This document shows, piece after piece, positions 10,716-22,120 of a DNA stretch of 64,000 nucleotides. The DNA is from Oncomelania hupensis (taxonomy: Eukaryota; Mollusca; Gastropoda; Littorinimorpha; Pomatiopsidae). Under the pieces are notes generated by a model, which did no database searches, was not told the origin of the DNA, and saw only the letters and a list, made by a program, of their open reading frames with translations. How positions within the stretch are numbered: position 1 is the stretch's first letter; the number at the start of each line of letters is the position of its first letter. The translations under genes were made by a program, and so were the position numbers. The stretch is from positions 33,740,451 through 33,804,450 of the forward strand of contig CM072522.1 of assembly GCA_036898135.1 (NCBI GenBank), given 5' to 3'.

Positions 10716-11776
10716 CAGCAACTGCTCAAGACATTGGCAGTGATAGGTTCTAACTCAAGACAGTGGCAGTGTTAGGTTCTAACTCAAGGTACTGGCAGTG
10801 ATAGGTTCTAACTCAAGACAGTGGCAGTGATAGGTTCTAACTCAAGGTACTGGCAGTGATAGGTTCTAACTCAAGACAGTGGCAGTGATAGGTTCTAACT
10901 CAAGGTACTGGCAGTGATAGGTTCTAACTCAAGACAGTGGCAGTGATAGGTTCTAACTCAAGGTACTGGCAGTGATAGGTTCTAACTCAAGACAGTGGCA
11001 GTGATAGGTTCTAACTCAAGGTACTGGCAGTGATAGGTTCTAACTCAAGACAGTGGCAGTGATAGGTTCTAACTCAAGACAGTGGCAGTGATAGGTTCTA
11101 ACTCAAGACAGTGGCAGTGATAGGTTCTAACTCAAGACACTGGCAGTGATAGGTTCTAACTCAAGGTACTGGCAGTGATAGGTTCTAACTCAAGACACTG
11201 GCAGTGATAGGTTCAAACTCAAGACACTGGCAGTGATAGGTTCTAACTCAAGACACTGGCAGTGATAGGTTCTAACTCAAGACAGTGGCAGTGATAGGTT
11301 CTAACTCAAGACACTGGCAGTGATAGGTTCTAACTCAAGACACTGGCAGTGATAGGTTCTAACTCAAGACACTGGCAGTGATAGGTTCTAACTCAAGACA
11401 GTGGCAGTGATAGGTTCTAACTCAAGACACTAGCAGTGATAGGTTCTAACTCAAGACACTGGCAGTGATAGGTTATAACTCAAGACACTGGCAGTGATAG
11501 GTTCTAACTCAAGACAGTGGCAGTGATAGGTTATAACTCAAGACACTGGCAGTGATAGGTTCTAACTCAAGACACTGACAGTGATAGGTTCTAACTCAAG
11601 ACACTGGCAGTGATAGGTTCTAACTCAAGACAGTGGCAGTGATAGGTTCTAACTCAAGACACTGGCAGTGATAGGTTCTAACTCAAGACAGTGGCAGTGA
11701 TAGGTTCTAACTCAAGACAGTGGCAGTGATAGGTTCTAACTCAAGACAGTGGCAGTGATAGGTTCAAACTCAAGCA
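10716..11776. repeat. 29-bp minisatellite array, about 36 copies
   Basis: The unit is 29 bp, with the conserved core GGCAGTGATAGGTTCTAACT. The variable part is GACAGT, GACACT or GGTACT. From about 10760 to 11050 the GACAGT and GGTACT variants alternate, giving a 58-bp higher-order unit; later the array is mainly GACACT and GACAGT. Twenty-nine is not a multiple of three, so it is not coding. It lies in the intron before the finger exon. Confidence 0.95.
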
Positions 11777-11984
11777 CAATCCTGAGGGGCCGGGAATGGA
11801 GAAGGAATGTAGTTCATTTTATTTCAAGGAGATATCATGCAAAGGATCATTGTAGGTGAGGCGTTTCAGCAAGTGCCTCTTTTTATTATTAGGGTTAATG
11901 TTTATTATTGGGGTACCTTGAGGTTGTATTTTTGTGGGTCTAAATTATTTTAAATGAAAACTTTATTGTTTGTTGATTACTTTA

Positions 11985-11987
11985 TTT

Positions 11988-12018
<31 letters not shown>

Positions 12019-12407
12019 CAGGATGCTATGTACGCGCCTTTCCCCAAGGCTCAAAGCGCGGCGATCTATACCAACATACACGCTCACCTGTCTCATTTAC
12101 CCTCACACACACACCAAATACACATACATCACTCAAACAGGTGGTGTAAAGGCAAGGAGATCGCTATTAGAAGACGGACGAAAATCGAATTTTTATTTTT
12201 GAAATTTTTATATTGACTGCATCCTGTACCATTGTTGAAGGGAGGGAGGAAACCGGAGTGCCCGGAGAAAACCCTCGGTGACCTCAATAGTCTCGTATTT
12301 AAGTCACATACGTTCGCTCCTTGCGGGAATTGAACACGCGACCTTCGGCATAGGAAACCGGCGACTTATCCACTGCGCCAGGAGGCCACCCCACATGTTT
12401 ATTAATA
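11985..12407 (-). mobile_element. tRNA-derived SINE, minus strand, full-length-looking
   Basis: Read on the minus strand from 12393, the sequence starts with a tRNA-like head: an A-box-like TGGCGCAGTGGATAAG, and GTTCAATTCC at about 12325 as a B-box. A body with CTCCGGGCACTCCGG follows, and the copy ends in (TTA)n at 11991-12016. TTTATTAAT occurs on both sides (about 11985 and 12398) and may be the target duplication. RNA polymerase III transcription is implied by the boxes. GCATCCTGTA at 12221-12230 and TACAGGATGC at 12018-12027 form an internal inverted repeat. Confidence 0.65.
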
Positions 12408-12663
12408 TAAACATTCCAACTGTGGTCAATATATGCATAAATTATCCATAAACGAAGTCATAAAATTTTAATGAATTATAAGCAACCCTGTAACAGCTGT
12501 GATGATTTTAATGAAAGTGGGTAATTTTTTACCCATGACCATCAGGTAAGGGTACCCAGTTTGTCTCTTTGACAACCATACTGTTATAAATGTAATGTAC
12601 TATTGTCTTCTGTGGAGGACCATTCTTCTCTTTTTCTGTAATTGATTAGTGGGGTTTCTGCAG

Positions 12664-13875
12664 ATTCATTCCACACATGCTGCACAGTCCGAGTGTTCAT
12701 CATTTGCTGTCCACCCTGGCACTACTCCACAGTTATCAGCTGCCAAGTTCTCTTCTACTTCAGGCACGTCCTACAGTGATGTCAGCGTCAGAGATCAAGA
12801 GAGAGGTACAAAGGGAGAACAGAAAAAGAAGACAAGAGAAAAGAAACATGTGTGTGATGTTTGTCAGAAGACATTTTCTCGTCCTGGCCATTTGAAAAGC
12901 CACATGTTGGTTCATACAAGACAGAAAAACCATGTGTGTGATGTTTGTAATAAAACCTTCACTTCTGCTTGCCATTTGAAGAAGCACGAGCTTACACATA
13001 CAGGAGAGAAAAATCATGTGTGTAATGTTTGTAATAAAGCTTTCTTTTCAGCCACTAGTTTGCAGAAACACTTGTTGATGCATACAAGAGAGAAAAACCA
13101 TGTGTGTGATGTTTGTGGTAAAGCCTTCTCTTTTCAGAGCCATTTGAAGGAGCATGAGCTTGAACATACAGGAGAGAAAAACCATGTGTGTGAAGTTTGT
13201 AATAAAGCTTTCGTTTCAGCCAGTAGTTTGCATAAACATATCTTGATGCATACAAGAGAGAAAAACCATGTGTGTGATGTTTGTGATAAAGCTTTTTCTA
13301 TTCAGAGCCAATTGAAGGAGCATGAGCTTGCACATACAGAAGAGAAAAATCATGTGTGTGATGTTTGTGGTAAAGTTTTCTTTTCAGCCAGTAGTTTGCA
13401 GAAACACATGTTGATACATACAAGAGAAAAAAACCATGTGTGTGACGTTTGTGGTAAAGCTTTCTTTATTCAGAGCCAATTGACGGAACATAAGCTTACA
13501 CATACAGGAGAGAAAAACCATGTGTGTAATGTTTGTAATAAAGCTTTCACTTTGGCTAAGAATTTGAAGAAACATAAAATTACACACACAGGAGAGAAAA
13601 ACCATGTGTGTGATATTTGTAGTAAAGCTTTCACTTGGGCGAGTGATTTGAAGGTACACATTAGGCTTACACACACAAGAGAGAAAAACCATGTGTGTGA
13701 TGTTTGTTATAAAGCTTTCACATTGGCTAGCTCTTTGGTGCGGCACATGTTGATACATACAGGGGAGAAAAACTATGTGTGTGAAATTTGTAACAGAGCT
13801 TTCAATCAAAATAGCAGTTTAAAGAAGCACAGGCTGGTACATACAAATTACGAGAGAGAAGGATCATGTGTGTGA
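12664..13875 (+). CDS. Zinc-finger gene, terminal exon with 12 C2H2 fingers
   Basis: The acceptor TTTCTGCAG ends at 12663 and the frame enters in phase 0. About 60 residues of Ser/Thr-rich then basic linker (KKKTREKK) precede 12 contiguous C2H2 fingers of the form HVCDVC-x12-H-x3-H, joined by HT(G/R)EKN linkers. Finger 10 has one extra residue between its histidines (H-x4-H). The linkers mostly alternate TREKN and TGEKN. Fingers 3-8 are three copies of a two-finger module (168 bp each, at 13015, 13183 and 13351). The protein is probably a nuclear sequence-specific DNA-binding factor; the target is unknown. No KRAB, BTB or SCAN domain is seen. The frame ends early because of a 7-nt insertion near 13847-13853. 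Confidence 0.85.
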   Translation: MHSTHAAQSECSSFAVHPGTTPQLSAAKFSSTSGTSYSDVSVRDQERGTKGEQKKKTREKKHVCDVCQKTFSRPGHLKSHMLVHTRQKNHVCDVCNKTFTSACHLKKHELTHTGEKNHVCNVCNKAFFSATSLQKHLLMHTREKNHVCDVCGKAFSFQSHLKEHELEHTGEKNHVCEVCNKAFVSASSLHKHILMHTREKNHVCDVCDKAFSIQSQLKEHELAHTEEKNHVCDVCGKVFFSASSLQKHMLIHTREKNHVCDVCGKAFFIQSQLTEHKLTHTGEKNHVCNVCNKAFTLAKNLKKHKITHTGEKNHVCDICSKAFTWASDLKVHIRLTHTREKNHVCDVCYKAFTLASSLVRHMLIHTGEKNYVCEICNRAFNQNSSLKKHRLVHTNYEREGSCV

Positions 13876-13970
13876 TGTTTGTAATAAAGCCTTCAATCAG
13901 GTTAGCCCTTTGCAGGGGAACATGTTAATACATACAAGAGAGAAAGCTCATGTGTGCGTTGGTTGTGCAT
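13868..13970 (+). pseudogene. Thirteenth zinc finger, out of frame and degenerate
   Basis: In the +1 frame, CDVCNKAFNQVSPLQ followed by MLIHTREK continues the finger array. AATTACG, seven extra bases in the linker codons just upstream, shifts the frame and the main ORF stops at 13875. The first zinc-ligand His is also lost (GNMLIH where KHMLIH is expected), so this finger could not fold even if read. It is probably decaying C-terminal sequence. Confidence 0.7.
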
Positions 13971-14068
13971 TCATTTCGGTCTTGTGGTCACCCTTTTTTT
14001 TACTGTACAGGGTAGGTTCTGCTTTAGTGCTGGATAACTTCAGCACCGCTTATCTTTACCTCCATAGA

Positions 14069-14074
14069 AATAAA
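14069..14074 (+). terminator. Likely polyadenylation signal of the zinc-finger gene
   Basis: AATAAA lies about 195 bases after the finger-gene stop and is followed by T-rich sequence. Confidence 0.45.
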
Positions 14075-14151
14075 CTCTTTTTGGCATCCTTTCTTTGTTG
14101 TTGTTTTTATTACATTAAAGTGCATGAACAGTATTCACATTAAAAGACAGC

Positions 14152-14768
14152 AAATTTTTTTAAACCCCTGTTGGGTTGCCGGGGGTTTCAGTATAAATAG
14201 TATCCCCACTTTCTGGAAATTTAGTGCTTTAAATTCCCACTGTCGCTGTCTTTCTCATTTGCTCTTTCTCATTCCTGCTCTGTTCTATCAATCTGCTATA
14301 CTATCGTCTTCTTCGCTAGCCCAGTCTCCTACCTTTTTTCTTGAAAACTCTTCCGGGATAAGACTCCTTATTTGTGTATGAGGTCTGTTGGATCAGCTTG
14401 GGAATATTGGACGCTTTCTGCCAGGTGGTCACTAGGGCTTCCTATGATGTTATTATTTAGCAATGTAGGCATTTTATATGTATGTGTTTTGTTGATAATT
14501 TATAATGATGTTTGTATTCTATTTTGTTTTTGTAAACGGGGGTTCGATAAGTTGGGGTGAAGCCTCAGCCGTCTCCTGCGTGGGATGTCTTTATTGTAAA
14601 GTGACTGGCTGGTGGAGAGCTTTCGGTTTAGCCACTAGGGTTGTTTCAGCAGATCTTTTATGCGGATCGGGGGTTGTCTGGTCCTGATTTGGCTCGGAAG
14701 AGTCCGCTGGACCTAAAGCAACTGGACCTAAAGCAATCATAATGTAATGTAATGTAAATTTTTTTTAA
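14152..14768 (+). mobile_element. Family A repeat, 5'-truncated copy with target duplication
   Basis: It is homologous to 4950-5535 but lacks the first ~120 bp of that copy. It ends GGACCTAAAGCAATCATAATGTAATGTAATGTA. AAATTTTTTTAA flanks both sides (about 14152-14163 and 14757-14768, differing by one T). GGACCTAAAGCAA is duplicated at the 3' end. Different 5' ends with a shared 3' end argue for LINE-style retrotransposition. Confidence 0.75.
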
Positions 14769-15665
14769 GGCTCCTATCCTATCCTATCCTATCCCATAAC
14801 ACACTCGCATAAATTTAAGATTTGTATGAAGAGATAAAAACAACAAACACCTGTGTTATGAGCTGGGAATTTTTTATGTATTAAAATCTTTATTAAATAA
14901 AACCATGGACTGATACAGACAGACATTTTCTTGCAACTTTTATATCATGACTGAAACGTTGAGGACAAACAAACTCACTGTATTCAAACACCAGAGAAAA
15001 TACAATTACTTTGAATAAAAAATAATGAAATACAAATAAAATAAATTTTAATATTTAAATAATTATAAAAGTGTACACCTACAAATGACACAAATAATCA
15101 TACACAGAGAGGGAGAGAGAGAGAGAAAGTACTGACAACAGTTCACAACAATTAACTTTGAGGATCAATTTGACCTTAAAATTTAAAATTATAATAGTAA
15201 CCTGGAAAACAATTTGAAAATAATATAACAAATGCTAAAATTATATCTAGGACTAGGGTAAACATTATTATTAACAAATATTCTTACAAAAGAAACAGGT
15301 AGATACAAGCAGAATACAGGTTAGGACCAGGGAGCCCGCTTCACTGAAAGCTCACTGTAAGGATTAATCACCCCTCCCTTCCACAAACACACGCACTCAC
15401 GCTTAAAAATAAATAAATACACATTTACACACAGCCAGCCGCCACTCACAAATTAACATTTTGTTTTGTTTTGCAGTTTTAATGTTCACTCTTTTATGAT
15501 GGAAGTGGTCCTTGCATTGATGATACAATAAACATGAACAAATGCAAACACAAAACAATTGCAAATACAGGTAGGTCACTGTTATATGCTATTGAATTTT
15601 TGAGATCAACTCTTCAGCACATCTTTTAAAATTTTTTTAAAATGTATTCATACAGGTTACTTAGT
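14769..15665. other. AT-rich intergenic sequence with a (CCTAT)n tract
   Basis: CCTAT repeats at about 14773-14796 resemble the reverse complement of the (GATAG)n tail of the LINEs at 38.5 and 39.2 kb. The rest is AT-rich and non-coding, with a short GA run at 15110-15126. Confidence 0.4.
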
Positions 15666-15667
15666 TT

Positions 15668-16945
15668 TTCATTGATTATAGCGTCCAGCAGGCTGCAAAG
15701 AGCCAAATCAGGACCACAACTTGGTTTAAAGAGGACTGACCCTTGATCCATATAAAAGATCTGCTGAAACAACCCTAGTGGTAACACTGAAGGCACTCCA
15801 CCAGCCGGTCACTTTACAATAAAGGCATCCCATGCAGGGGACGCTGAGGATGTACTCTAATTTATCAAAATCCCGTTTAGAAAAAACAAGTTAGTTAGTT
15901 ATTAATCACTTACAGGGTCCAGCAGACTGCAAGAGCCGAATCATGACCACAAAATCAAGACCACACTTGGTTGAAAGAGGACTAGCTCCAGATCTGTATA
16001 AAAGATCTGCTCAAACAACCCAGTGGTAACATTGAAGGCACTCACCAGCCGGTCACTTTACAATAAAGGTATCCTACGCAGGGGACACTGAGGCTATAGT
16101 CTAATTTATCAAACCCCCGTTTAAAAAATAACAGAATATAAACATCATTATAAAATATCAACAAAACACATACATATAAAATGCTGATATGGCTAAATAA
16201 TATCAAAGGAAGCACTAGTGACCATTTGGCAGAAAGCATCCAATATTCCCAGACCACAGGCTCTTGTATCTGGACATGCGATTGCCTATGCCTTTGGTTA
16301 TGTAGTATTATAGATAACCAAAGGGAGACGCTTCACAGGCTTAGGCACTTGCGCATCCAGATAGGCTACAAGCGCATGTGTCCCAGGCTGACCCAACAGA
16401 CCTAATACACAGGAGTTTGGGAAGAGTTTTTAAGATATAAGGTAGGTGACTGATTTAGCGAAGAAGATAGTATAGTAGATAGAACAGAGTAAGAATGAGT
16501 CAGAACAAAGGAGAAAGACAGAGTCAGTGGGAATTTAAAGCACTACATTTCCAGAAAGTGGGGTTACTATATTAATACAAAAACCCCCAGCACTTTTATG
16601 GGGGGACAAAAAACAAAATAAAATATAAACCTCATTATAAAATATTAACAAAATACATATTAAAAGCCTACATGGCTAAATAATGATACCATAGAAAGCC
16701 CCAGTGACCATTTGGCAGAAAGCGTTCAATATCTGCAAGCTGACTCAACAAACCGCATACACAAATGAGGAGTTTGCAAGAAAAAAGGTAGGTGACTGGT
16801 CTAGCGAAGAAGATAGTAGATGATAGAACAGATTAAGGAACGAGATTGAACAAATTAGAATAACAGAAACAGTGATAATTTAAAGCACTAAATTGCCACA
16901 AAGTGGGGATACTATTGCCACAGAAAACCCCGGGACCTCAACGAG
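15668..16945 (-). repeat. Cluster of three minus-strand family A copies
   Basis: Three copies lie head-to-tail: 15668-15893 (3' half only), about 15900-16610 (nearly complete but carrying a 129-bp hairpin insertion), and about 16611-16945 (5' half). Each repeats the AGAAAGC-TCC, GAAGAAGATAGTA and AAAGCACTAAATTTCC blocks of family A in reverse complement. The cluster is adjacent to the 17-kb LTR element. Confidence 0.7.
16252..16380. mobile_element. 129-bp hairpin insertion flanked by TCCCA
   Basis: The segment interrupts a family A copy and is flanked by TCCCA at 16247-16251 and 16381-16385. Its two halves are imperfect reverse complements: CCTTTGGTTAT faces ATAACCAAAGG around a short loop, and TATCTGGACATGCG faces TGCGCATCCAGATA. 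This fits a miniature inverted-repeat element. A small hairpin RNA precursor is another possibility. Confidence 0.5.
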
Positions 16946-17175
16946 GGTCTTTGGTGGTGCAAACAGCGAAGACAAAGATGGATTGCCAAAGTGAGGATCC
17001 ATGTGGAATGCCTTATCGATTGAATTAAATGTTCCACATCTTGCATGGTATTGTGCACACATGTGCATATCTCAGGCACTTCCAGGCACCTATAAATGGA
17101 AAGTGAAAGTACTAATGGATGAAGATGTTTAAGCTACTACGGGTGCACCAACAGCCTGCATTTTAACCTTGTTTT
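16946..17175. other. Short non-coding stretch before the LTR element
   Basis: No feature is recognised apart from the target site of the downstream element. Confidence 0.4.
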
Positions 17176-17180
17176 ATCAC

Positions 17181-18728
17181 TGTCGCGTTAGGACTAGTTT
17201 TAACTCTGCTTATTGACTATTTAGCCATGTGTAGTATTTGTAACAGTAGAGAAGTTAGACTATTACACAGCAGCAATTAAATTACACAGCAGACAGCACA
17301 CTGCGAGCCTGAGCCACACACACAGCGCAGTGACGTCAGCACTTAAGTTTTGAATCGGACCGTTGGAACCAATGGGAGAGCTTAGGCAAAGTGGTTGGAG
17401 CCAGTTTGACTGGGTCCAAACCACGCACAGTTTTGGTCAGTTGGGAGGAATACACCGAAGTGTGAACAGCTAGATAGCTAGAGAAATCTCTACACACTTA
17501 GACCAGGAAGCAGGACTTAGAAGCATAGAATTCTATCAAGTCACAACGGGCCTGAACTTGTCAAACAGGTAAATGAACACCCTTCTGTTTCATCGTGATA
17601 TATTTATATTATTGTTGAAATTATGTTTGTGGAATTTGCTATGCATAAATGTGAATTGTTAATCCGAATTTGCCGTACCACGTGGAAGAGCCGAGCACGA
17701 GGCGAAACACGACCGGTTGCGCCGCCATGTTGTATCCCGTACGGAACCACTGTTGTTTAACTTATATGTATGTTTGCAGACCAGTGGCTGTACCAAGGAA
17801 TGTTTATAATATTATTAATTCTGTATGTGTATAGTTAGCCACGTTTGATATTTATATATGTATAGGAATTTAGAGTGAGATTCCAGTGGAACCCGGAAGT
17901 AGCAGAATGTTCGTCGCTTATGTATAGAGATGTGGAGCTATCACTGAGGGCTACTTGGCTTTCAGTGAGACGCTCTGCACAAACCGATTATTCAGGGTTG
18001 TGCAGAATTTCGTCTCTTATATTCCAGACGAGCAGGCGAGCTATCCCGAGCTATCCCGAGCTATCCTGTGCACCCCACTCCACAGAAACGACTAGTTGGT
18101 TGAGGAACCTCTACCGCACAAGACGGAACGAGCGACCCGGTAAAACACCCTGTCAGACCCCACAGCGTGGCAAGGGAACCCAACTACACAACGACAAAGG
18201 TGTACCAGAAGCTACCTCACAGAAGGACTTCGCACGCACCATCTAGCAGTTAAGTGAACACGCCAAGGTGCACTTAAACTGATCATAGCAGGACCACAGT
18301 AGTCCAACTCTCCAGAAACTGTAACACGGACCACAGTAGTCCAAATCTACATGAGATATACTAGCAAGTGCCCGATGAAGATAGAACAGCTGCCTAGACT
18401 ATCAGCGATCGAACTATTAGCAGTGACTGAGACTTTTTAAGTTAGATTAGTACTTAGAGAATCTTGTATAGAGTAGAAGAAATAAATGTGTGATTTTAAC
18501 TGTTATCAAGTGGCTGGACTACATATGATTCATAGCCGTGTGAAAGCTAGTGTGACAGTATTCTTTTACCATTTTTCTATCTATTTCTGTACCCCAACCT
18601 TAACACAGAACGAGCTAAACAAATAAATTTATTAAAGTAATTCATAGGGTGACTTACTAGCAGTTCCCACCGAATAAACGTGAGGGTCCATAATTCCATT
18701 GTGCAGAGCCCATAAACCCCACGTGACA
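17181..18728 (+). repeat. 5' LTR of the Gmr1-like element
   Basis: It begins TGTCGCG and ends ACGTGACA. It contains a TATATATG promoter-like box near 17855, AATAAA signals near 18480 and 18625, three copies of GAGCTATCCC at about 18039-18068, and a candidate GT-AG intron at 17569-17779 (donor CAG|GTAAAT, acceptor TTTGCAG). Confidence 0.9.
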
Positions 18729-18735
18729 CTTTAAT

Positions 18736-18754
18736 TGGCGAGCCTAGCTAGGAT
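18736..18754 (+). other. Primer-binding site region
   Basis: TGGCGAGCCTAGCTAGGAT lies seven bases inside the 5' LTR and begins with the TGG expected opposite a tRNA CCA end. The same block is present next to the LTR of the minus-strand relative at 36696-36708. The priming tRNA is not identified. Confidence 0.55.
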
Positions 18755-19087
18755 CTGTGGATAATAGGAATTGGGTATAACCGGATCTAGGTACAATAAA
18801 ATTAGATAACAGTAGAAGTAGAATAACTTAGAATAGTGGTAACAAGGACTGATCAGTTGGGTGCACTATTCTTTAGTTAAAAACTTGTTTGCTTCAAATA
18901 TTTTTGTGCCTGTATGTTGCATTGTTCTTTTGCAGGTTTTGCTTAAGTAACTGTTGTATGCCATTTGACTCTTGTGTTATTCTATTATTGATTACGAATT
19001 TGATTGTCTTTGCATTGTTGTTATTGACTTGCAATATTGCTAGTGTTTTGGTATTCCACGTGATTCAGAGGTTGTTCATAGACACGT

Positions 19088-22000
19088 TTGGCAATGTCGG
19101 ACCCAGTGGCCTTGAGATTGCGCTTCAAGGAATTAGGGGAAGCTTTACACTTAGCAGGGGGAGACCTAATTGCGTATATCAATGCAGAGGTAGAGAAACA
19201 GGAGGCTAAGGCAGAGAGAGCAGCCGAGAGAGAACAGAAGAAACTCGAAGCAGAACAGAGAAAAGCAGAACTAGAAGCAGAGCAAAAGAAACTAGCATTA
19301 GAAGCAGAGCAGAAGAAACTAGCATTAGAAGCAGAGCAAAAGAAAGCAGAGTTAGAAGCAGCAAGAGAACAGAAAAAAGCAGAGTTAGAAGCAGCAAGAG
19401 AACAGAAGAAATTAGAATTAGAAGGAGAACAGAAGAAGGCAGCATTAGCAGCAGAGAGAGATGCAGAAGTTAGGAGATGGGAGTATGAGAGGGCAGAAAA
19501 AGAGAAAGAAAGGGCAGAAAAAGAAAAAGAGAGGGAAGAAAAGGAAAAAGAAAGACAACATGAGTTAGAGCTAAGAAGATTGGGATCAGGAGCTTCAAGT
19601 TCTTCCTCAACCCCTTCCCACTCAGATCAGCTAGAGGTAGCATCCAACCCTGTACAAGGAATGTCATTTCCACTGGGAACATTCAATGAGAGAGAAGAAG
19701 GTCTAGATCTCTATCTGACTAGGTTTGAGCGTCTAGCAACAGAGTACAAACTAGATCCCACTCATTGGTCTTTTAAGCTTAGTCAAGGGCTTAGAGGAAA
19801 GGCTTATGACATCTACAGTAAGCTACCGACTGACAGAGTGACTGACTATCACAAAGTAAAAGAGGCACTCCTAACGGGATTCGAACTGACAGGAGAATGC
19901 TACCGGCAAAAGTTCCGCACCAATCGGAGAGTGAAAGGAGAGAGCTATGCGCAGTTCGCGGATCGGTTGTCCACAACGCTGGATAAGTGGATTAGCCAGT
20001 CAGCCACGGATAAGACGTATGATGGACTGACAGAACTGTTAGTATGGGAACAGCTACGGGAAACCATGACCCCCGAGCTGAGAACATTCTCAGTAGAGCA
20101 GGGCGCGGAAAGACTGGAAGATCTGGTCAAGGTCGCAGATAGGTACGTGGCCGCACACGGAGAAGCCAAGAGCTTCAGGCGAGACCTAAAGCCTAACGGG
20201 AAAGAGGCACAGAAACGAAGCCCTAACCGGGAAGAGCGCACCGCGAATAAGCCGAATAACCCCAGACCTGGGCAAAATAAAGGACCCAACGCGGAATTCG
20301 GGAAAAGAGGTCCCGCAGAACAGAGACGGTATTGTTCGTTCTGCAACAGAAACAATCACTCCACCGCAGAATGTTTCAAGTTGGCCGCACAACGTAGGGA
20401 AGAGCGCGAAAGCCGGCCAGCGCACAGAGTTCTAACTCAAAGCAGCGGGAACAAGCCACACACAATCGGAGATCACCCATCGGTGACAGACACGGTCAAG
20501 GTCAACGGAAAAGAAGCGAACTGTCTGTATGACACAGGTCTATCATACGACGCGATAGTTAGCGAATCTCTTGTATCGCGCGCGGACTTGACAGACAAGA
20601 CAGTCGACTTACAAGGAGCAGACTTGACGAAACCGACAACTACTTGCCCAATAGCATGGATAGAAGTAGAGAGTAGGTACGTCACAGGACGAATCCAAGC
20701 AGCTGTTTTACAGAAACCCCTGTATGATCTAGTGCTAGGTTGTAGGTATGTGTTCTTAGGCACGCCCCCAAAAACTGTAGAGATAGCTGCAGTGCAAACC
20801 AGGGCCCAAGCTAAAACCCAACCACCCCAGCCCGAGTTCGCTCCGAACCCAGGACTCGAAGAGATCAAAACAGCACAGAAAGAAGACACCTCGATAGCGA
20901 AGTGCTTCCAGAAGCTACCCAAGGCGCACACACCCCCGCACAAGGGAGACTTCTACATGGAAGAGGGAGTTCTACATCGACAAGGAGATGGAGATCACAC
21001 CCAACTAGTACTACCAGCCACCCTTCAAGCCCAAGTACTAGAACTAGGCCACAGCATGCCACTCAGCGGACACATGGGAATTGGAGCCACAGTGCAGAGA
21101 ATCAGCGCACACTACTATTGGCCAGGAATCACGGAGGATGTCAAGCGCTACGTGAAATCTTGCCACCAATGTCAACGATATTCCCCGCGACATCACACCG
21201 TACCAGTTACCTTAGGACCATCGGTAGTAGTCGGCGTGCCATTCCAGCAAGTCTCAGTAGACATAGTAGGACCACTGCCCATGACCAAGAAGCGGAACAG
21301 ATTTCTACTCACACTCGTCGACGCATGTACGATGTGGTGCGAAGCAGTCCCGTTGCCAGCGATCGACACCAAGAAGATCGCAGATGCACTCATCGCCATC
21401 TTTACCAGAGTCGGATTCCCGGACAGCATTAGAACGGACAACGGATCTCAGTTCACCGGCCGCCTGATGCAAGACGTGTTCGAGTTGATACAAGTTCATC
21501 ACATTCGCACACCACCATACCACCCCGCCAGCAACGGACAAGTAGAAAGACTGAATGGAACCCTTCTCACCATCCTCAGGAAAGTCGCCGACGACAATCC
21601 AGAAGCGTGGGACACCTACGTGAATGCGGCACTGTTCGCATACCGAGAAACACCCCATGCAGCCACAGGCTACACCCCGTCAACATTGCTATTCGGCAGA
21701 CCTCTAGCCGGACCGCTAGAAGCCCTACGCCGAAGTTGGACGGAGGCCAAGATAGACGACACACCAAGAGGTGCCACCAAGTACGTCGCAGACCTGCAGG
21801 AAACCCTCAAAGCAACGTGGAAGAAAGCTGGTGAAGCACTGAAGAAGGCAAGAGCCCGTCAGGCGAAGTACTACAACCGCCACGCGAAGGACAGAGAACT
21901 GCAAGTCGGCGATCAAGTGCTACTCTTACTTCCAAGTGGAACCAACAAGCTGGACATCGCTTGGAGAGGGCCGTACCGGGTGACTGCCAAGAAATCCAAG

Positions 22001-22120
22001 ACAGTCTACCAAGTAGAGGTGAACGGGAGAGCCCGATACCACCACATCAATCTCCTCAAGAAGTATACGGACAGACCAGCGACCCCCAGCACACACACAT
22101 GGCTAGCCATCGCCATCGCG
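19088..22120 (+). CDS. Gag-protease-integrase polyprotein of the Gmr1-like element
   Basis: One frame from 19088 (MAMSDPVAL; a second Met follows at 19094). Residues about 30-165 are a long Glu/Lys/Gln/Ala coiled coil built from repeated EQKK units. A capsid-like region follows (about 200-370), then a zinc knuckle at about 414-432 (CSFCNRNNHSTAEC). A protease with the active-site D-T-G lies at about residue 482. The integrase has an HHCC finger (H about 655, CHQC about 692), a catalytic Asp in VDIVGPLP, the second in RTDNGSQF and the Glu in NGQVERLN, then a GPY/F-like end (WRGPYRVTAK). Near residue 1010 the genuine sequence stops at the deletion junction. The frame runs on to 22753 but reads RNase H DNA out of phase, so that tail is not real. 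Integrase catalytic residues are intact. Confidence 0.9.

Noticed and set aside
10716..11776. Minisatellite considered as a CRISPR-like array
   Set aside because: No unique spacers; the units are contiguous 29-bp repeats in a eukaryotic intron.
12300..12393. Genuine tRNA gene on the minus strand
   Set aside because: A and B boxes are present but the cloverleaf is incomplete and the sequence continues into a SINE body with a (TTA)n tail.
13384..13809. Long antisense frames across the zinc-finger array
   Set aside because: Shadow frames produced by the repetitive finger codons.
17875..18246. 123-codon frame in both copies of the 1548-bp LTR
   Set aside because: It is identical because the LTRs are identical. 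In the diverged LTR at 57.1 kb the frame breaks quickly, so it is probably chance.
18889..19209. Hydrophobic ORF just upstream of and overlapping gag (first ATG at 18958), with a similar frame at 36254-36481 on the minus strand
   Set aside because: The two copies differ at many amino-acid-changing sites over a short length, and the hydrophobicity comes from a T-rich leader. No sign of selection.
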